A DNA stretch of 34,632 nucleotides from Desulfuromusa sp. (GCA_029932345.1 JAOZQF010000002.1:1-34632); one strand, 5' to 3'. Shown: positions 19,309 through 29,770, counted from the stretch's first letter. Made by a program: numbers and translations. The notes: generated by a model from the letters alone, not told the origin.

Positions 19309-21954
19309 TTATTGACTCAAGATTTTTTTCAACTGTTCCGGTGCCGCTTGTAGCAGCTCTTCAACCCGGTCGGCATCCGCACCACCAGCTTGAGCCAGCT
19401 CCGGGCGGCCACCACCGCGACCGCCAACAATCTCTGCCAGCGGTTTGATCAAGTCGCCCGCTTTGACCCGGGAGGTCAAGTCTTTGGTGACAGCAACCAG
19501 AAGAGAGACTTTGTCGTTAGCAGTGGCAACCAGAACCAGCACCCCGGAACCGAGTTTATCACGGAGTTGATCAGAAAATTCACGCAGCCCTTTCCCGTCA
19601 GCTCCCGGAACCTTCACCGCCAGCAATTTAATATCTTCAACCAGTTGCACTTGATCAACCAGTTCACCACTGCGATCAGCATTAGCTTTTGCCTGTAACT
19701 GTTGCAACTCTTTTTCGGTCTCTTTCTGCTGTTCCACCATTTTTTGCAACCGCTGCTCAAGTTTCTGCGGATCACTTTTAACCAGATCTGCCAACCGTTG
19801 CAGGGTTTGTTGCTGCTGCTGAACCAGAGCCAAAGCAGCCGTTCCGGTCACCGCTTCAATCCGGCGAACCCCGGCGGCAATCCCCCCTTCACTTAAAATA
19901 CGAAACAGCCCGATATCCCCGGCGGCACTGGCGTGGGTTCCACCACACAGTTCCATACTGTAATCACCAATATTGACAACCCGGACAATATCCCCATATT
20001 TCTCCCCGAAAAGAGCCATGGCTCCTGCTTCCCGGGCCGCATCGGCACTCATTTCCCGATTTTCTACCGGGGCATTGTGGCGAATCTGTTGATTGACTTC
20101 GATTTCAATCTGTTTTAACTCCGCAGCTGAAACGGGTGAAAAATGGGTAAAATCAAAGCGGAGCCGTTCCGGGGTAACCAGTGAACCGGCCTGTTTGATG
20201 TGATTTCCCAGCAGTTTTTGCAGGGCCGCCTGGAGCAGGTGAGTCGCCGTGTGGTTGAGGATAATCTGCTGCCGCCGTTCGGAATCAACTTTGATGGTCG
20301 CCTGAACGCCAATTTTAATCGCTCCGGTAACAACTTCACACAGATGGACGGTGAGGGTGGGAAGCGGTTTCCTGGTATCGACAATCCGCAGGGTTGCTTC
20401 GCTGGTTGATATGGTTCCCGTATCGCCAACCTGCCCCCCGGACTCCCCGTAACATGGGGTCACTGAGGTGATCACTTCAACAGTTTCACCACAGCTTGAT
20501 TGCTCTACCTGCTCCCCCTGGTGGAGCAGTGCCAAAACTTCACCAAAGTCCTCCTGCTTGGTATAGCCACTGAATTCAGAGTGGATTCCTTCCTCTACCA
20601 ACTGCTTATAGACGCCTGAAACTGCCTCCTCACCAGAACCTTTCCAATGTTTTCTCGCTTTGGCCCGCTGCTCTTCCATGCAGGATTCGAATCCGGCTTC
20701 ATCGAGGCTGTAGCCATCTTTTTCAACGATATCAGCAGTTAAATCAACGGGAAATCCATAGGTATCATAGAGTTTAAACACCGTCTCACCCGGGATAACC
20801 AGCTGTTTGTTCGCAGCCAGTCGGGCAATCTCTTCCTGCAGAATTCTGAGTCCGTTGCCCAGCGTCTGAATGAAGCGTTCCTCCTCATTCTGCACAACCT
20901 TGGCGACGAAATCGATCCGTTTTGCCTCTTCGGGGTAGGCTTCAGCCATTGACTCAAGGACAAAGACAGCGGTTTTAAACAGAATCGGATCTTCAAAACC
21001 GAGCATTTTTGCATGACGCATCGCCCGGCGCATAATCCTGCGCAATACGTAACCACGCCCTTCATTGGAAGGGAGAACCCCATCAGCAATCAGGTAGGCT
21101 GTGGCCCGACTGTGATCGGCCATAACCCGCATCGAGACATCATTCTCCCCATTGTCGCCATAGTTTTTCCCAGAAAGCTTTTCAATGTAAGCAATAATGG
21201 TACGGAGCAGATCGGTATCGTAGTTTGATTGCACCCCCTGCATCACAGTGGCAAGGCGCTCCAACCCCATCCCGGTATCGACAGCTGGTTTTGGTAATGG
21301 AACCAGAGTGCCATCGGGTTGACGATTGTACTGCATAAAAACGTTATTCCAGATTTCCATGTAACGGTCACAATCGCAGCCAACCGTACAGGTGGGGGAA
21401 TCACAGCCGATTTCCGGTCCATTGTCATAAAAGATTTCCGAACAGGGACCGCAGGGGCCCGTATCACCCATTGACCAGAAATTATCCTCTTCAAAACGGA
21501 AAATCCGCTCCCGGGGAACCCCCTCCTGGGTATGCCAGATATTTGCCGCTTCGTGGTCATCGGTATAAACAGAAACATAGAGGCGCTCTTTATCCAGCCC
21601 CATATCAACCGTCAGAAATTCCCAGGCGTAGGCAATTGCTTCCTTTTTGAAATAATCGCCGAAGGAAAAATTACCAAGCATTTCAAAAAAAGTATGATGA
21701 CGAGCGGTGCGCCCGACATTTTCCAGATCGTTATGCTTACCACCGGCCCGCACACATTTTTGTGAGGTGGTCGCCCGCACATAATGCCGCTTTTCATCCC
21801 CCAGAAAACAGTCTTTAAACTGGTTCATTCCGGCATTGGTAAACAGAAGTGTGGGATCATTATGGGGAACCAGAGAAGAGGAAGAGACGATCGTATGGCT
21901 ACGATCCGCAAAATATTTGAGGAATTTGGCGCGAATTTCATTTCCGGTCAGCAT
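19309..21954 (-). CDS. alaS: Alanyl-tRNA synthetase
   Basis: [86 protein letters not shown]-terminal [15 protein letters not shown]. Confidence 0.97.
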   Translation of the reverse strand: MLTGNEIRAKFLKYFADRSHTIVSSSSLVPHNDPTLLFTNAGMNQFKDCFLGDEKRHYVRATTSQKCVRAGGKHNDLENVGRTARHHTFFEMLGNFSFGDYFKKEAIAYAWEFLTVDMGLDKERLYVSVYTDDHEAANIWHTQEGVPRERIFRFEEDNFWSMGDTGPCGPCSEIFYDNGPEIGCDSPTCTVGCDCDRYMEIWNNVFMQYNRQPDGTLVPLPKPAVDTGMGLERLATVMQGVQSNYDTDLLRTIIAYIEKLSGKNYGDNGENDVSMRVMADHSRATAYLIADGVLPSNEGRGYVLRRIMRRAMRHAKMLGFEDPILFKTAVFVLESMAEAYPEEAKRIDFVAKVVQNEEERFIQTLGNGLRILQEEIARLAANKQLVIPGETVFKLYDTYGFPVDLTADIVEKDGYSLDEAGFESCMEEQRAKARKHWKGSGEEAVSGVYKQLVEEGIHSEFSGYTKQEDFGEVLALLHQGEQVEQSSCGETVEVITSVTPCYGESGGQVGDTGTISTSEATLRIVDTRKPLPTLTVHLCEVVTGAIKIGVQATIKVDSERRQQIILNHTATHLLQAALQKLLGNHIKQAGSLVTPERLRFDFTHFSPVSAAELKQIEIEVNQQIRHNAPVENREMSADAAREAGAMALFGEKYGDIVRVVNIGDYSMELCGGTHASAAGDIGLFRILSEGGIAAGVRRIEAVTGTAALALVQQQQQTLQRLADLVKSDPQKLEQRLQKMVEQQKETEKELQQLQAKANADRSGELVDQVQLVEDIKLLAVKVPGADGKGLREFSDQLRDKLGSGVLVLVATANDKVSLLVAVTKDLTSRVKAGDLIKPLAEIVGGRGGGRPELAQAGGADADRVEELLQAAPEQLKKILSQ

Positions 21955-22043
21955 GTTATTGTAGCCTTTCATTATTTTTGTTTAGCTGAAATATGACGAT
22001 GGAATAATAGTAGAAGTGGTTGTATTTGAAAAGAAGTTTTAAC

Positions 22044-22206
22044 TAGTGTCCCGTGCGGTTAGTCCTTTTGGTTAATTCTGAGCAATTTTGGCTGATGGCA
22101 AGGCGTGTCGACGCAGGTCTAGCCAAAGCTAAGCCGAGGAGGCGCAACGTAAGCAGCAGACAAAAGGGCCAGAATTAATAGATGGAATTAACCGCACGGG
22201 ACACTA
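22044..22206. mobile_element. MITE-like element with perfect 18-bp terminal inverted repeats
   Basis: TAGTGTCCCGTGCGGTTA (22044..22061) is the exact reverse complement of TAACCGCACGGGACACTA (22189..22206). About 163 bp with no ORF in the track, in the alaS/recX gap. Confidence 0.8.
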
Positions 22207-22216
22207 AGATGAGGGA

Positions 22217-22741
22217 TTACTTCGGTTCTTCCTTGAGAATAGTGAATATCTGCCCGAGTGAGAATCCCCTCCGTTGAAAAAAACCGACGACACGGCGTTT
22301 CTCCCGATCCTCTGCAGTCAGATAATTAAAGGTTGGAAAACGGCGCAGCAACTGATTACGGAGGATATCGTCGGTAGAAAATTCAGCTTCTGCGGTTTCT
22401 AGAGCCCGGTCAACGGTTGTCCCGTCAATTCCCCGGCGCCGCAGATCAAATCTGATTTTGCTGCCAACGCCCCGCCCGGTACGCATCAACGAACGAGCTC
22501 GTTCGGTGGCATAGCGGTTGTCATCCAGATAATTATATTCGTGACATTTTGCTACAGCAGAATCTATCGCAGAGCGAGAAAAACCGAATTGCTCCAACTT
22601 CTGGCGCAGTTCGGTTTCACTCCGGTCTCGCCGGGAGAGTAATCGCAAGGCGGCGGAAAATGCTTTCTTAGCCTTGCGGGTATCACTAGTGTCACTAGAA
22701 TCGTTCGACTTCGACCTGTCCATCGCCATCGAGTCCTTCAT
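22217..22741 (-). CDS. recX: Regulatory protein RecX; start uncertain
   Basis: RKAKKAFSAALRLLSRRDRSETELRQKLEQFGFSRSAIDSAVAKCHEYNYLDDNRYATERARSLMR...KIRFDLRRRGI. Adjacent to pilT/recA; possible starts at 22741, 22729 or 22723 overlap the pilT 3' end. Confidence 0.85.
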   Translation of the reverse strand: MKDSMAMDRSKSNDSSDTSDTRKAKKAFSAALRLLSRRDRSETELRQKLEQFGFSRSAIDSAVAKCHEYNYLDDNRYATERARSLMRTGRGVGSKIRFDLRRRGIDGTTVDRALETAEAEFSTDDILRNQLLRRFPTFNYLTAEDREKRRVVGFFQRRGFSLGQIFTILKEEPK

Positions 22742-23876
22742 CTTCCTTTGCCTGTTTTTCCTCAGCTTGACCCCGTTCAAAATCACTCCAGGAGGCATCG
22801 GAGGAAGAATCAATACCTGATGACTTGAGTTTAAAGTCATCAGGATTGGAACTCTGTCGAACCGCTTCATCGTAGCTGATAATTTTCCTTTTCACCAGAT
22901 CCATCAGGGCCTGATCGAAGCTCTGCATACCATACGTCGTGTAGCCATTAGAAATAGCCTCTTTCAGATGAACTGTTCTGTCCTCATCATCGATCAATTC
23001 ACGAACCCGCCCCGTTGAGATCATCACCTCAACCGCAGCAACCCGACCCTTTCCTCCAGCCCGGGGAATCAACCGCTGTGAGATGACCCCTTTCAGAACA
23101 TTGGAGAGCTGCAAACGGACGTGACGTTGCTGGTGAGGGGGAAACATGGAGATAACCCGTGAGATCGTTTCCGGAGCATCATTTGTGTGGAGCGTTGAAA
23201 GAACCAGGTGCCCCGTTTCGGCAGCAGCAAGAGCGGTCTCTGCTGTTTCCAGATCACGCATTTCACCAACCATAATAACATCAGGATCTTGACGCATGGC
23301 ACTTTTTAAGGCCGGAGCAAAGCCGATCGTATCAAAACCGACTTCACGCTGATTAATAATACACTTGCGATCCCGATGCAGATACTCAATCGGGTCTTCA
23401 ATCGTTACCAAATGAGCAGTCCGTCGACTGTTGATGTAGTCAACCATCGCAGCCAGCGTCGTTGATTTTCCCGTCCCCGTTGCCCCGGTCACAAGCACCA
23501 GTCCACGGGGCTCTTCGGCAATCTTTTTCAGCACCTGTGGCATCAACAGATCATCCAGAGTTGCAACTTTAAAAGGGATCACCCGAAAAACGGCAGAAAC
23601 CGATCCGCGCTGCATAAAAATATTGGCTCTAAAACGTCCCAACCCGGGAACACCATAGGCCAGGTCAACCTCTTTTAACTCCTCAAATTTTTTATGTTGA
23701 TGATCACTCATAATCGATTCACACATACTACGCACTTCGTCAGCCGTCAACCTGGGAGCTTTTGGCAGTGGACGAAGGGCACCATCAACACGAAAAACTG
23801 GCGGCAAACCCGCTTTCAAATGGATATCCGAGGTTTTTGATTTAAGGGCCATGCCGAGAATATCATTTAAATTCAT
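22695..23876 (-). CDS. pilT: Type IV pilus retraction ATPase, PilT family
   Basis: SDIHLKAGLPPVFRVDGAL, Walker A GATGTGKSTTLAAMVDYIN, RQDPDVIMVGEMRDLETAETALAAAETGHLVLSTLHTNDA. Confidence 0.93.
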   Translation of the reverse strand: MNLNDILGMALKSKTSDIHLKAGLPPVFRVDGALRPLPKAPRLTADEVRSMCESIMSDHQHKKFEELKEVDLAYGVPGLGRFRANIFMQRGSVSAVFRVIPFKVATLDDLLMPQVLKKIAEEPRGLVLVTGATGTGKSTTLAAMVDYINSRRTAHLVTIEDPIEYLHRDRKCIINQREVGFDTIGFAPALKSAMRQDPDVIMVGEMRDLETAETALAAAETGHLVLSTLHTNDAPETISRVISMFPPHQQRHVRLQLSNVLKGVISQRLIPRAGGKGRVAAVEVMISTGRVRELIDDEDRTVHLKEAISNGYTTYGMQSFDQALMDLVKRKIISYDEAVRQSSNPDDFKLKSSGIDSSSDASWSDFERGQAEEKQAKEDEGLDGDGQVEVERF

Positions 23877-23918
23877 AATTCTATCCTGTCTGACTTTTCA
23901 ATTTAGAAGAGGCTGCTA

Positions 23919-24947
23919 TTATTCCTCGTTCGCATTGCTGGTAGCTGTTTCTCCCCCAATACCGTAGAGTTCCCGTAAGGTTGCCTCAATTTCATCGGTC
24001 ATTTCGGGATGTTCCTTCAGATATTGTTTGGCATTTTCCCGACCTTGACCAACCCGCTCCCCCTTATAGGAGAACCAGGAACCACTTTTTTCGACAATAT
24101 CATTATCCACCCCGAGATCGAGAAGATCTCCTTCGCGGGAGATTCCAGTCCCATACATAATATCGAATTCTGCCTGTTTAAACGGCGGAGCCACCTTGTT
24201 TTTTACCACTTTAACCCGGGTTCGACCACCAATCACATCCTGCCCCTGTTTCAATGCCGCAATGCGGCGGATATCGAGGCGAACTGAAGCATAAAATTTC
24301 AGGGCGTTACCACCGGTAGTGGTTTCCGGGTTGCCAAACATCACCCCGATTTTCATCCGCAGCTGATTGATAAAAATAATAGTGCATTTTGATTTACTGA
24401 CGATGCCGGTCAATTTTCGTAGCGCCTGGGACATTAAACGTGCCTGCAACCCCATGTGAGAATCGCCCATGTCCCCCTCGATTTCCGCCCGGGGAGTCAA
24501 AGCTGCAACCGAATCAACAACCAAAAGATCTACGGCACCGCTGCGAACCAGCATCTCAGTGATTTCCAATGCCTGCTCACCGGTATCAGGCTGACTGACC
24601 AGAAGATCATCGGGTTTCACTCCAAGGTGTTGTGCATACTGAATATCGAGGGCATGTTCCGCATCAATAAATGCAGCAACCCCCCCCTGTTTTTGAACCT
24701 GAGCCAGGATATGCAACGCAAGAGTGGTTTTTCCGGAAGATTCCGGTCCAAAGATTTCAACGATACGCCCCTTGGGGATACCACCAACCCCCAAAGCAAG
24801 GTCCAGACTCAAAGCTCCGGTAGGAATTGTATCGATCGCGGGGATCTGAAAATCGGAGCCGAGGCGCATAATGCTCCCCTTACCAAATTGTTTTTCAATC
24901 TGCCCCATGGCCAGATCCAGAGCGCGATTTCGGTTTTCATCGGACAT
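23919..24947 (-). CDS. recA: Recombinase A
   Basis: [69 protein letters not shown] at 24947 with GGAGG. Confidence 0.97.
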   Translation of the reverse strand: MSDENRNRALDLAMGQIEKQFGKGSIMRLGSDFQIPAIDTIPTGALSLDLALGVGGIPKGRIVEIFGPESSGKTTLALHILAQVQKQGGVAAFIDAEHALDIQYAQHLGVKPDDLLVSQPDTGEQALEITEMLVRSGAVDLLVVDSVAALTPRAEIEGDMGDSHMGLQARLMSQALRKLTGIVSKSKCTIIFINQLRMKIGVMFGNPETTTGGNALKFYASVRLDIRRIAALKQGQDVIGGRTRVKVVKNKVAPPFKQAEFDIMYGTGISREGDLLDLGVDNDIVEKSGSWFSYKGERVGQGRENAKQYLKEHPEMTDEIEATLRELYGIGGETATSNANEE

Positions 24948-25141
24948 GTGTTCCTCCAATTTAATTATGTTTTTAAGCAGTGACGAATCTGTCTCCACCC
25001 AGACATCCCATGCCCGTGAGTCAGAAAATGTCACATCGCTTCAATAAGATTATGCCAGGAAACAGCTATGGTTTTGGGGTTGATGTTCACCCTATCAAAA
25101 TAACATTAAAACTTTTTGTTGCTAATGTCGAGTCAATATTA

Positions 25142-26386
25142 TTATTCGATACTTTGCCGGGCGAAACGGCGCAACCACTCTAACGCCATCGTTGCACTCA
25201 TCTGCTGAATCTGACCTCGACTCCCCGAGAATGTATATCTTTGGACATGGACCCCTGCCGCACTTGCCAGAGCGATAAAGACAGTCCCGACCGGCTTCTC
25301 CTCGGTTCCTCCATCGGGTCCGGCAATGCCGGTGATTGCCAGAGACAAATCGGTTCCAGTCGCTTGACGGAGCCCACTAGCCATCGCTCGGGCACAGTTT
25401 TCACTCACTGCACCGAACTGCTGCAATAAAAGGGTGGGAACTTTCAACCAATCCATTTTGGCCGAATCAGCATAGGTAATTCCGGCCCGTTCCAGAAAAG
25501 CTGATGCTCCCGGTTGACTGGTGAGCATTGCGCTCAGCAACCCGCCGGTACACGATTCGGCAAGAGAGAGAGTCAGGCCGGCACTTATCAGCAACTTACC
25601 AACATTCCCCTCCGGAGTCTCCCCATCCCGCGCCATCACAGCATCACCAAGATCGTTTAGCAGCAGAGCCTCCGCTTGATCAAGGCGCCACTCCGCATCA
25701 TCTCCGCGGGCTTTCAACTTGACCAGAACCAGCGGGTAATCAAGGGCAAAAGCGACCTCAACTCCATCGGGCAATTTTCGATAAGGGATCATCCGGTCAA
25801 TCTTTGGTTCAGACAGCCCAAAGATTTTGAAGGTTCGTTGCTGCAGTGGAGTTGCCCCGGTGATTTTTTGTTGCAACACCGGGAGGACCGATTGCTGAAA
25901 CATTGCCCTCATTTCAGTTGGAACTCCCGGGAGAAAAAACAGCTCACAGTGGTCATGTTGCAGCCGGAACCCCGGAGCGGTACCGATCGGGTTGGGGAGC
26001 GGTTGTGCCCATTGTGGCAAGAGTGCCTGTCGCTCACTACTCGGATCCATCTGCCGATGGTGGCGGACAAACCACTGATGCACCATTTCCAAGGCTTCAT
26101 CATTGACCACCAGTGGCTGCCCCAGAGTTCTTGCCGCTGCCCGGGCGGTACGGTCATCCCCGGTCAAACCCAATCCACCGGTAACAATGATGAACTGGAC
26201 ATGGCCAATCAGATATTGAAGAGCCGCAACGATCTCTTTTTCCTGATCAGGAACAGCAAGTGAACAGCGCAAACGGTAACCCTGTGTCGCAAGAATTCCG
26301 GCAATTGTCTGGGTATTACTGTCACTGATCTCACCACTGAGAAGTTCATCTCCAGTGATCAGTATGGCAATGTCGTAGGTGGGCAT
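25142..26386 (-). CDS. cinA: CinA-like protein (MoCF-like N-terminus plus C-terminal nicotinamide-nucleotide amidase domain)
   Basis: ILITGDELLSGEISDSNTQTIAGIL, VTGGLGLTGDDRTARAAA, C-terminal LSLAESCTGGLLSAMLTSQPGASAFLERAGITYAD, ITGIAGPDGGTEEKPVGTVFIAL. Confidence 0.93.
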   Translation of the reverse strand: MPTYDIAILITGDELLSGEISDSNTQTIAGILATQGYRLRCSLAVPDQEKEIVAALQYLIGHVQFIIVTGGLGLTGDDRTARAAARTLGQPLVVNDEALEMVHQWFVRHHRQMDPSSERQALLPQWAQPLPNPIGTAPGFRLQHDHCELFFLPGVPTEMRAMFQQSVLPVLQQKITGATPLQQRTFKIFGLSEPKIDRMIPYRKLPDGVEVAFALDYPLVLVKLKARGDDAEWRLDQAEALLLNDLGDAVMARDGETPEGNVGKLLISAGLTLSLAESCTGGLLSAMLTSQPGASAFLERAGITYADSAKMDWLKVPTLLLQQFGAVSENCARAMASGLRQATGTDLSLAITGIAGPDGGTEEKPVGTVFIALASAAGVHVQRYTFSGSRGQIQQMSATMALEWLRRFARQSIE

Positions 26387-26413
26387 AACAACCTCAGGCT
26401 TCATCGGGGAAGG

Positions 26414-26899
26414 TCAAAAGAATAGCCACAGACAGATTCGTAGCGCAATAGCGGCGTAAATCCCCGCCATAACATCATCCAGAGTCACCCCGATTCCATT
26501 TTTCATCTCCCGGTCAAACCAATTAGCCGGGGGCGGTTTGATAATGTCAAAAAGGCGGAACCAGAGGAATCCGAGGATTGCCACCGGCCAGGTAAAAGGG
26601 AGAAAAGCGGTGGTGATCAGATAGCCGATCAGTTCATCAATAACGATCCGGCCATCATCTGCTTCGTCATAAAATTTACCCGCAACATCACTCACCCAAA
26701 AGCTGAGGAACAAAATAGCGGTAAGGGTGAGAAGTTGCAGAGGCCAGGAAAAATGGGAGAGGTAATAAAAAGCTGGAATTCCCGCCAGAGTGCCGAAGGT
26801 TCCCGAAGCCACCGGAGCGTACCCGAGTCCACCGTTACTGGAGAGGAACAGAATCAATTTTCGATAGCCCCATTGTTCTATTGAGGGTTCTTCATTCAT
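26414..26899 (-). CDS. pgpA: Phosphatidylglycerophosphatase A
   Basis: GYAPVASGTFGTLAGIPAFYYL, RIVIDELIGYLITTAFLPF, FDIIKPPPANWFDREMKNGIGVTLDDVMAGIYA. ATG at 26899 overlaps the larC 3' end. Confidence 0.92.
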   Translation of the reverse strand: MNEEPSIEQWGYRKLILFLSSNGGLGYAPVASGTFGTLAGIPAFYYLSHFSWPLQLLTLTAILFLSFWVSDVAGKFYDEADDGRIVIDELIGYLITTAFLPFTWPVAILGFLWFRLFDIIKPPPANWFDREMKNGIGVTLDDVMAGIYAAIALRICLWLFF

Positions 26900-28091
26900 C
26901 AATTTTCTCCTTGGTCGATAAATCAAGCTGCTCATAGGCTGCTGTTTCCACCTGCCGATAAACCTGTTGCAGGGGCTGCCCACTGTGACGTGCCAGTTTC
27001 CGGCAGTCGTCATATTCAGGGGTCAGACGTAAAAACTGCTGACCGTCAAAAATCAACTTGACCCGGGCAGAACCCATATCAGTTTTTACTTCTGCGCTAC
27101 GACGGTTCAATCGATAGCGATCACAGCTATTGCTACGAACTCCAATAGCACTGCTTTCATGCATGATCAAGCTTGCCAGTTCCGCCGCCTGCTCGGGTCG
27201 GCAGACCACGGTCAACAGGTTTCCGGGACGATTTTTTTTCATCTGCAAGGGGACATAACCCGCATCAAGGGCTCCAGCCAGAAACAACAATTCCAGCAGA
27301 TTTCCCAGTTGTTCAGGAGTGCTGTCATCAATGTTGGTTTCAAGTAACTGGACTTGATCCGTATCAGCAGAGCTACTCTCTTCACTATAAAGGATACCGC
27401 GCAGCAGATTGGGGCGATCTTCCAGCTTCCAGCCCCCCACCCCATAGCCGGTTTTTCCCAGAGGCCCTGCCGGAAACGGACTGAACTCCGCCAATTCAGC
27501 AACGATAGTAGCGCCAGTGGGGGTCACCAGTTCCTTATCGCAGCCACTGTCATAAACTGGCTTACCCTGAAGAATTCCCAGAGTTGCCGGAGCCGGGAGG
27601 GGGAGGGCACCATGAGCACATTTGCTCATACCATGAGATAACGGCAGAGGAGAGCAGAGTATTTTGTCGACTCCGAGAAGATGTAAACCAATAGCAACCC
27701 CGACCAGATCAACAATCGCGTCAACTGCTCCAACTTCATGAAAATGAACCCGATCAATATCTATCCCGTGCACTTTGGCCTCCGCTTTACCAAGGCGGCG
27801 AAAAAACTTCCGGGCGGTTTGTTGTACCGATTGTTGCAGGTCGCTCTCTGCCAACATTTTGTCAATGGTGCTCCAGCCGCGATGGTGGTGGGTCTCTTCA
27901 CAATGAACCTGAACCCGACACCCCTCGATACCGTGGCGCTGCTCGCGCCCGACTTCAAGTTTGTATCCGGAGATTGGCAGCATGGCGAGTTCGTTTTCCA
28001 GTTGTTGTTGATCGACCCCAAGATCAAACAGCAGTCCAAGAAACATGTCGCCGGAGATACCGGAGAAAGTATCTAAATAAAGAGTTTTCAT
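26892..28091 (-). CDS. larC: Nickel pincer cofactor biosynthesis protein LarC (one continuous ORF)
   Basis: MKTLYLDTFSGISGDMFLGLLFDLGVD, VHFHEVGAVDAIVDLVGVAIGLHLLGVDKI, NIDDSTPEQLGNLLELLF, VVCRPEQAAELASLIMHESSAIGVR. Confidence 0.93.
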   Translation of the reverse strand: MKTLYLDTFSGISGDMFLGLLFDLGVDQQQLENELAMLPISGYKLEVGREQRHGIEGCRVQVHCEETHHHRGWSTIDKMLAESDLQQSVQQTARKFFRRLGKAEAKVHGIDIDRVHFHEVGAVDAIVDLVGVAIGLHLLGVDKILCSPLPLSHGMSKCAHGALPLPAPATLGILQGKPVYDSGCDKELVTPTGATIVAELAEFSPFPAGPLGKTGYGVGGWKLEDRPNLLRGILYSEESSSADTDQVQLLETNIDDSTPEQLGNLLELLFLAGALDAGYVPLQMKKNRPGNLLTVVCRPEQAAELASLIMHESSAIGVRSNSCDRYRLNRRSAEVKTDMGSARVKLIFDGQQFLRLTPEYDDCRKLARHSGQPLQQVYRQVETAAYEQLDLSTKEKIDE

Positions 28092-28112
28092 GACGTATCC
28101 TATTGATTATTT

Positions 28113-28209
28113 ACCACAGAGGCACTGAGCCACTGAGAAAACCAAGGCTTTTTGTCTCTTGTTGAGAAAAAGTTTTTTGACTTTCTCTGTGTCCCAGTGC
28201 CTCTGTGGT
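28113..28209. repeat. ACCACAGAG-type intergenic palindrome (copy 2)
   Basis: ACCACAGAGGCACTGAGCCACTGAGAAAA ... CTTTCTCTGTGTCCCAGTGCCTCTGTGGT between larB and larC. Same family as 13764..13833. Confidence 0.85.
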
Positions 28210-28225
28210 TTGATCTAGTTAAAAC

Positions 28226-28981
28226 TTATTCACCTTTACGATTAATCCGGTTTGCCGCAAATGCCGCACCAAAACCATTATCAATATTCACCACCGTGAC
28301 TCCACTGGCGCAGGAATTGAGCATGCCAAGCAGGGCAGCTATTCCACCAAAAGAGGCACCATAACCGACCGAGGTGGGAACTGCAATCACCGGCACGGCC
28401 ACCAGACCGCCCACCACAGAAGGGAGCGCCCCCTCCATCCCGGCAATAACAATCAGGACTGCAGCTTCCCGCAGTAAATCCTGTCGGGCAAGCAGTCGAT
28501 GAATCCCGGCAACTCCGACATCGACCAACTCTTCAACTTCATTGCCAAGCATTCTTGCCGTGATAATCGCTTCCCGTGCAACCGGCAGGTCAGAAGTGCC
28601 GGCACAGATAACCAGAATCTTGCCTCGTCCGGTGATCTCAATTTTTTGTTGCACCAGACAGAAGGATCGTGCATCGATATCGTACTCTCCTTCCGGGAAT
28701 TGGTTGCACAATGCGGTCCCTTTTTCACCATCCAATCGGGTGACAAGGATGTTTCGACCGTGTTTTGCCATGGCTGACAGGATGGTTCGCAGCTGCTCCA
28801 GACTCTTACTTTCACCCAATACCACTTCGGGAACTCCCTGGCGCAGTTCGCGGTGATGATCAATCTGGGCAATCCCGAGATCTTCAAACGGGAGCTGTTT
28901 CAGACGCTCAACTCCATCATCAACACTGATTTGGCCATCCACCAGTGACTGCAGTAATCGGGTCAGTTCCTGAGAATTCAT
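28226..28981 (-). CDS. larB: Nickel pincer cofactor biosynthesis protein LarB
   Basis: ICAGTSDLPVAREAIITARMLGNEVEELVDVGVAGIHRLL, MEGALPSVVGGLVAVPVIAVPTSVGYGASFGGIAALLGMLNSCASGVTVVNIDNGFGAAF. Confidence 0.94.
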   Translation of the reverse strand: MNSQELTRLLQSLVDGQISVDDGVERLKQLPFEDLGIAQIDHHRELRQGVPEVVLGESKSLEQLRTILSAMAKHGRNILVTRLDGEKGTALCNQFPEGEYDIDARSFCLVQQKIEITGRGKILVICAGTSDLPVAREAIITARMLGNEVEELVDVGVAGIHRLLARQDLLREAAVLIVIAGMEGALPSVVGGLVAVPVIAVPTSVGYGASFGGIAALLGMLNSCASGVTVVNIDNGFGAAFAANRINRKGE

Positions 28982-28987
28982 TTTTTG

Positions 28988-29554
28988 CTATAGCTCCAGA
29001 TCAGCAGCGATCCCCTGCATCGCTTCCAGACAGAGATCACAGAAGTCCGCCAGCGGCAGGTCGATCAGTTCACATTCGGCGATGATTTCACGGTTGGCTC
29101 CGGCAGCAAATAATCTTTCTTTATACCGCTTCCGCACCGATTTGGGTTTAACGCTGTTAAGTTTTTTATCAGGATAAACCAGTGCCGTGGCGATAATCAG
29201 TCCGGTAATAGTTTCTCCTGCAGCCAGAGCGTGATGGATGCGCTTGCTCCGTTTGTCATTGTGGGCATGCTCATTGTGCATCCGGATCGCATCTATAATC
29301 TCCTCGTTAACCCCCTCCTGCCGCAGAACTGCAACCGTCTGATGGGTGTGAGCAGACAAATCATCTCCCGTTGCCTCAGCATCGAGGTCATGGAGCAATC
29401 CAGCCAACCCCCAAAGTTCTTCATCTTCGTCAAAATGGTGTGCTAATGCCCGCATCACCGCCTCACTGGCGAGGCTGTGTTTGTAGAGGTTGCGATTAGT
29501 AAGGTGTAGATTCAATAATTCCAGAGCACGTTCACGAGTTATTCCGTAGTCCAT
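28988..29554 (-). CDS. HD-domain (HDIG-type) phosphohydrolase
   Basis: NLYKHSLASEAVMRALAHHFDEDEELWGLAGLLHDLDAEATGDDLSAHTHQTVAVLR: HD metal-binding pattern (H...HDLD...H). Confidence 0.85.
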   Translation of the reverse strand: MDYGITRERALELLNLHLTNRNLYKHSLASEAVMRALAHHFDEDEELWGLAGLLHDLDAEATGDDLSAHTHQTVAVLRQEGVNEEIIDAIRMHNEHAHNDKRSKRIHHALAAGETITGLIIATALVYPDKKLNSVKPKSVRKRYKERLFAAGANREIIAECELIDLPLADFCDLCLEAMQGIAADLEL

Positions 29555-29770
29555 TATTTCCTCCAGTTAAGATAATCTGATCATCATAACAAAAAACCTG
29601 CTGTGACCAAAAGGAAGAGTCACTATTTTTTCCTTTTTTAACCGATAGTCCGAGTACAATCATGTTTATTGACAGTATGACTATCATTTGAAATATTGGT
29701 CAGGTAAAATTTCTGCAACCGCCACACAATGTCAAAGATCCCGATCTTTCCGGGCAGGATGGATATACAG

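Noticed and set aside
25676-26263. 195-aa + strand ORF opposite cinA
   Set aside because: Antisense shadow of cinA with no supporting features.
29590-29641. AAAAGGAAGAG...TTTTTTCCTTTTTT possible terminator
   Set aside because: The stem is short and A/T-dominated, and no + strand gene ends just upstream. Support is too weak.
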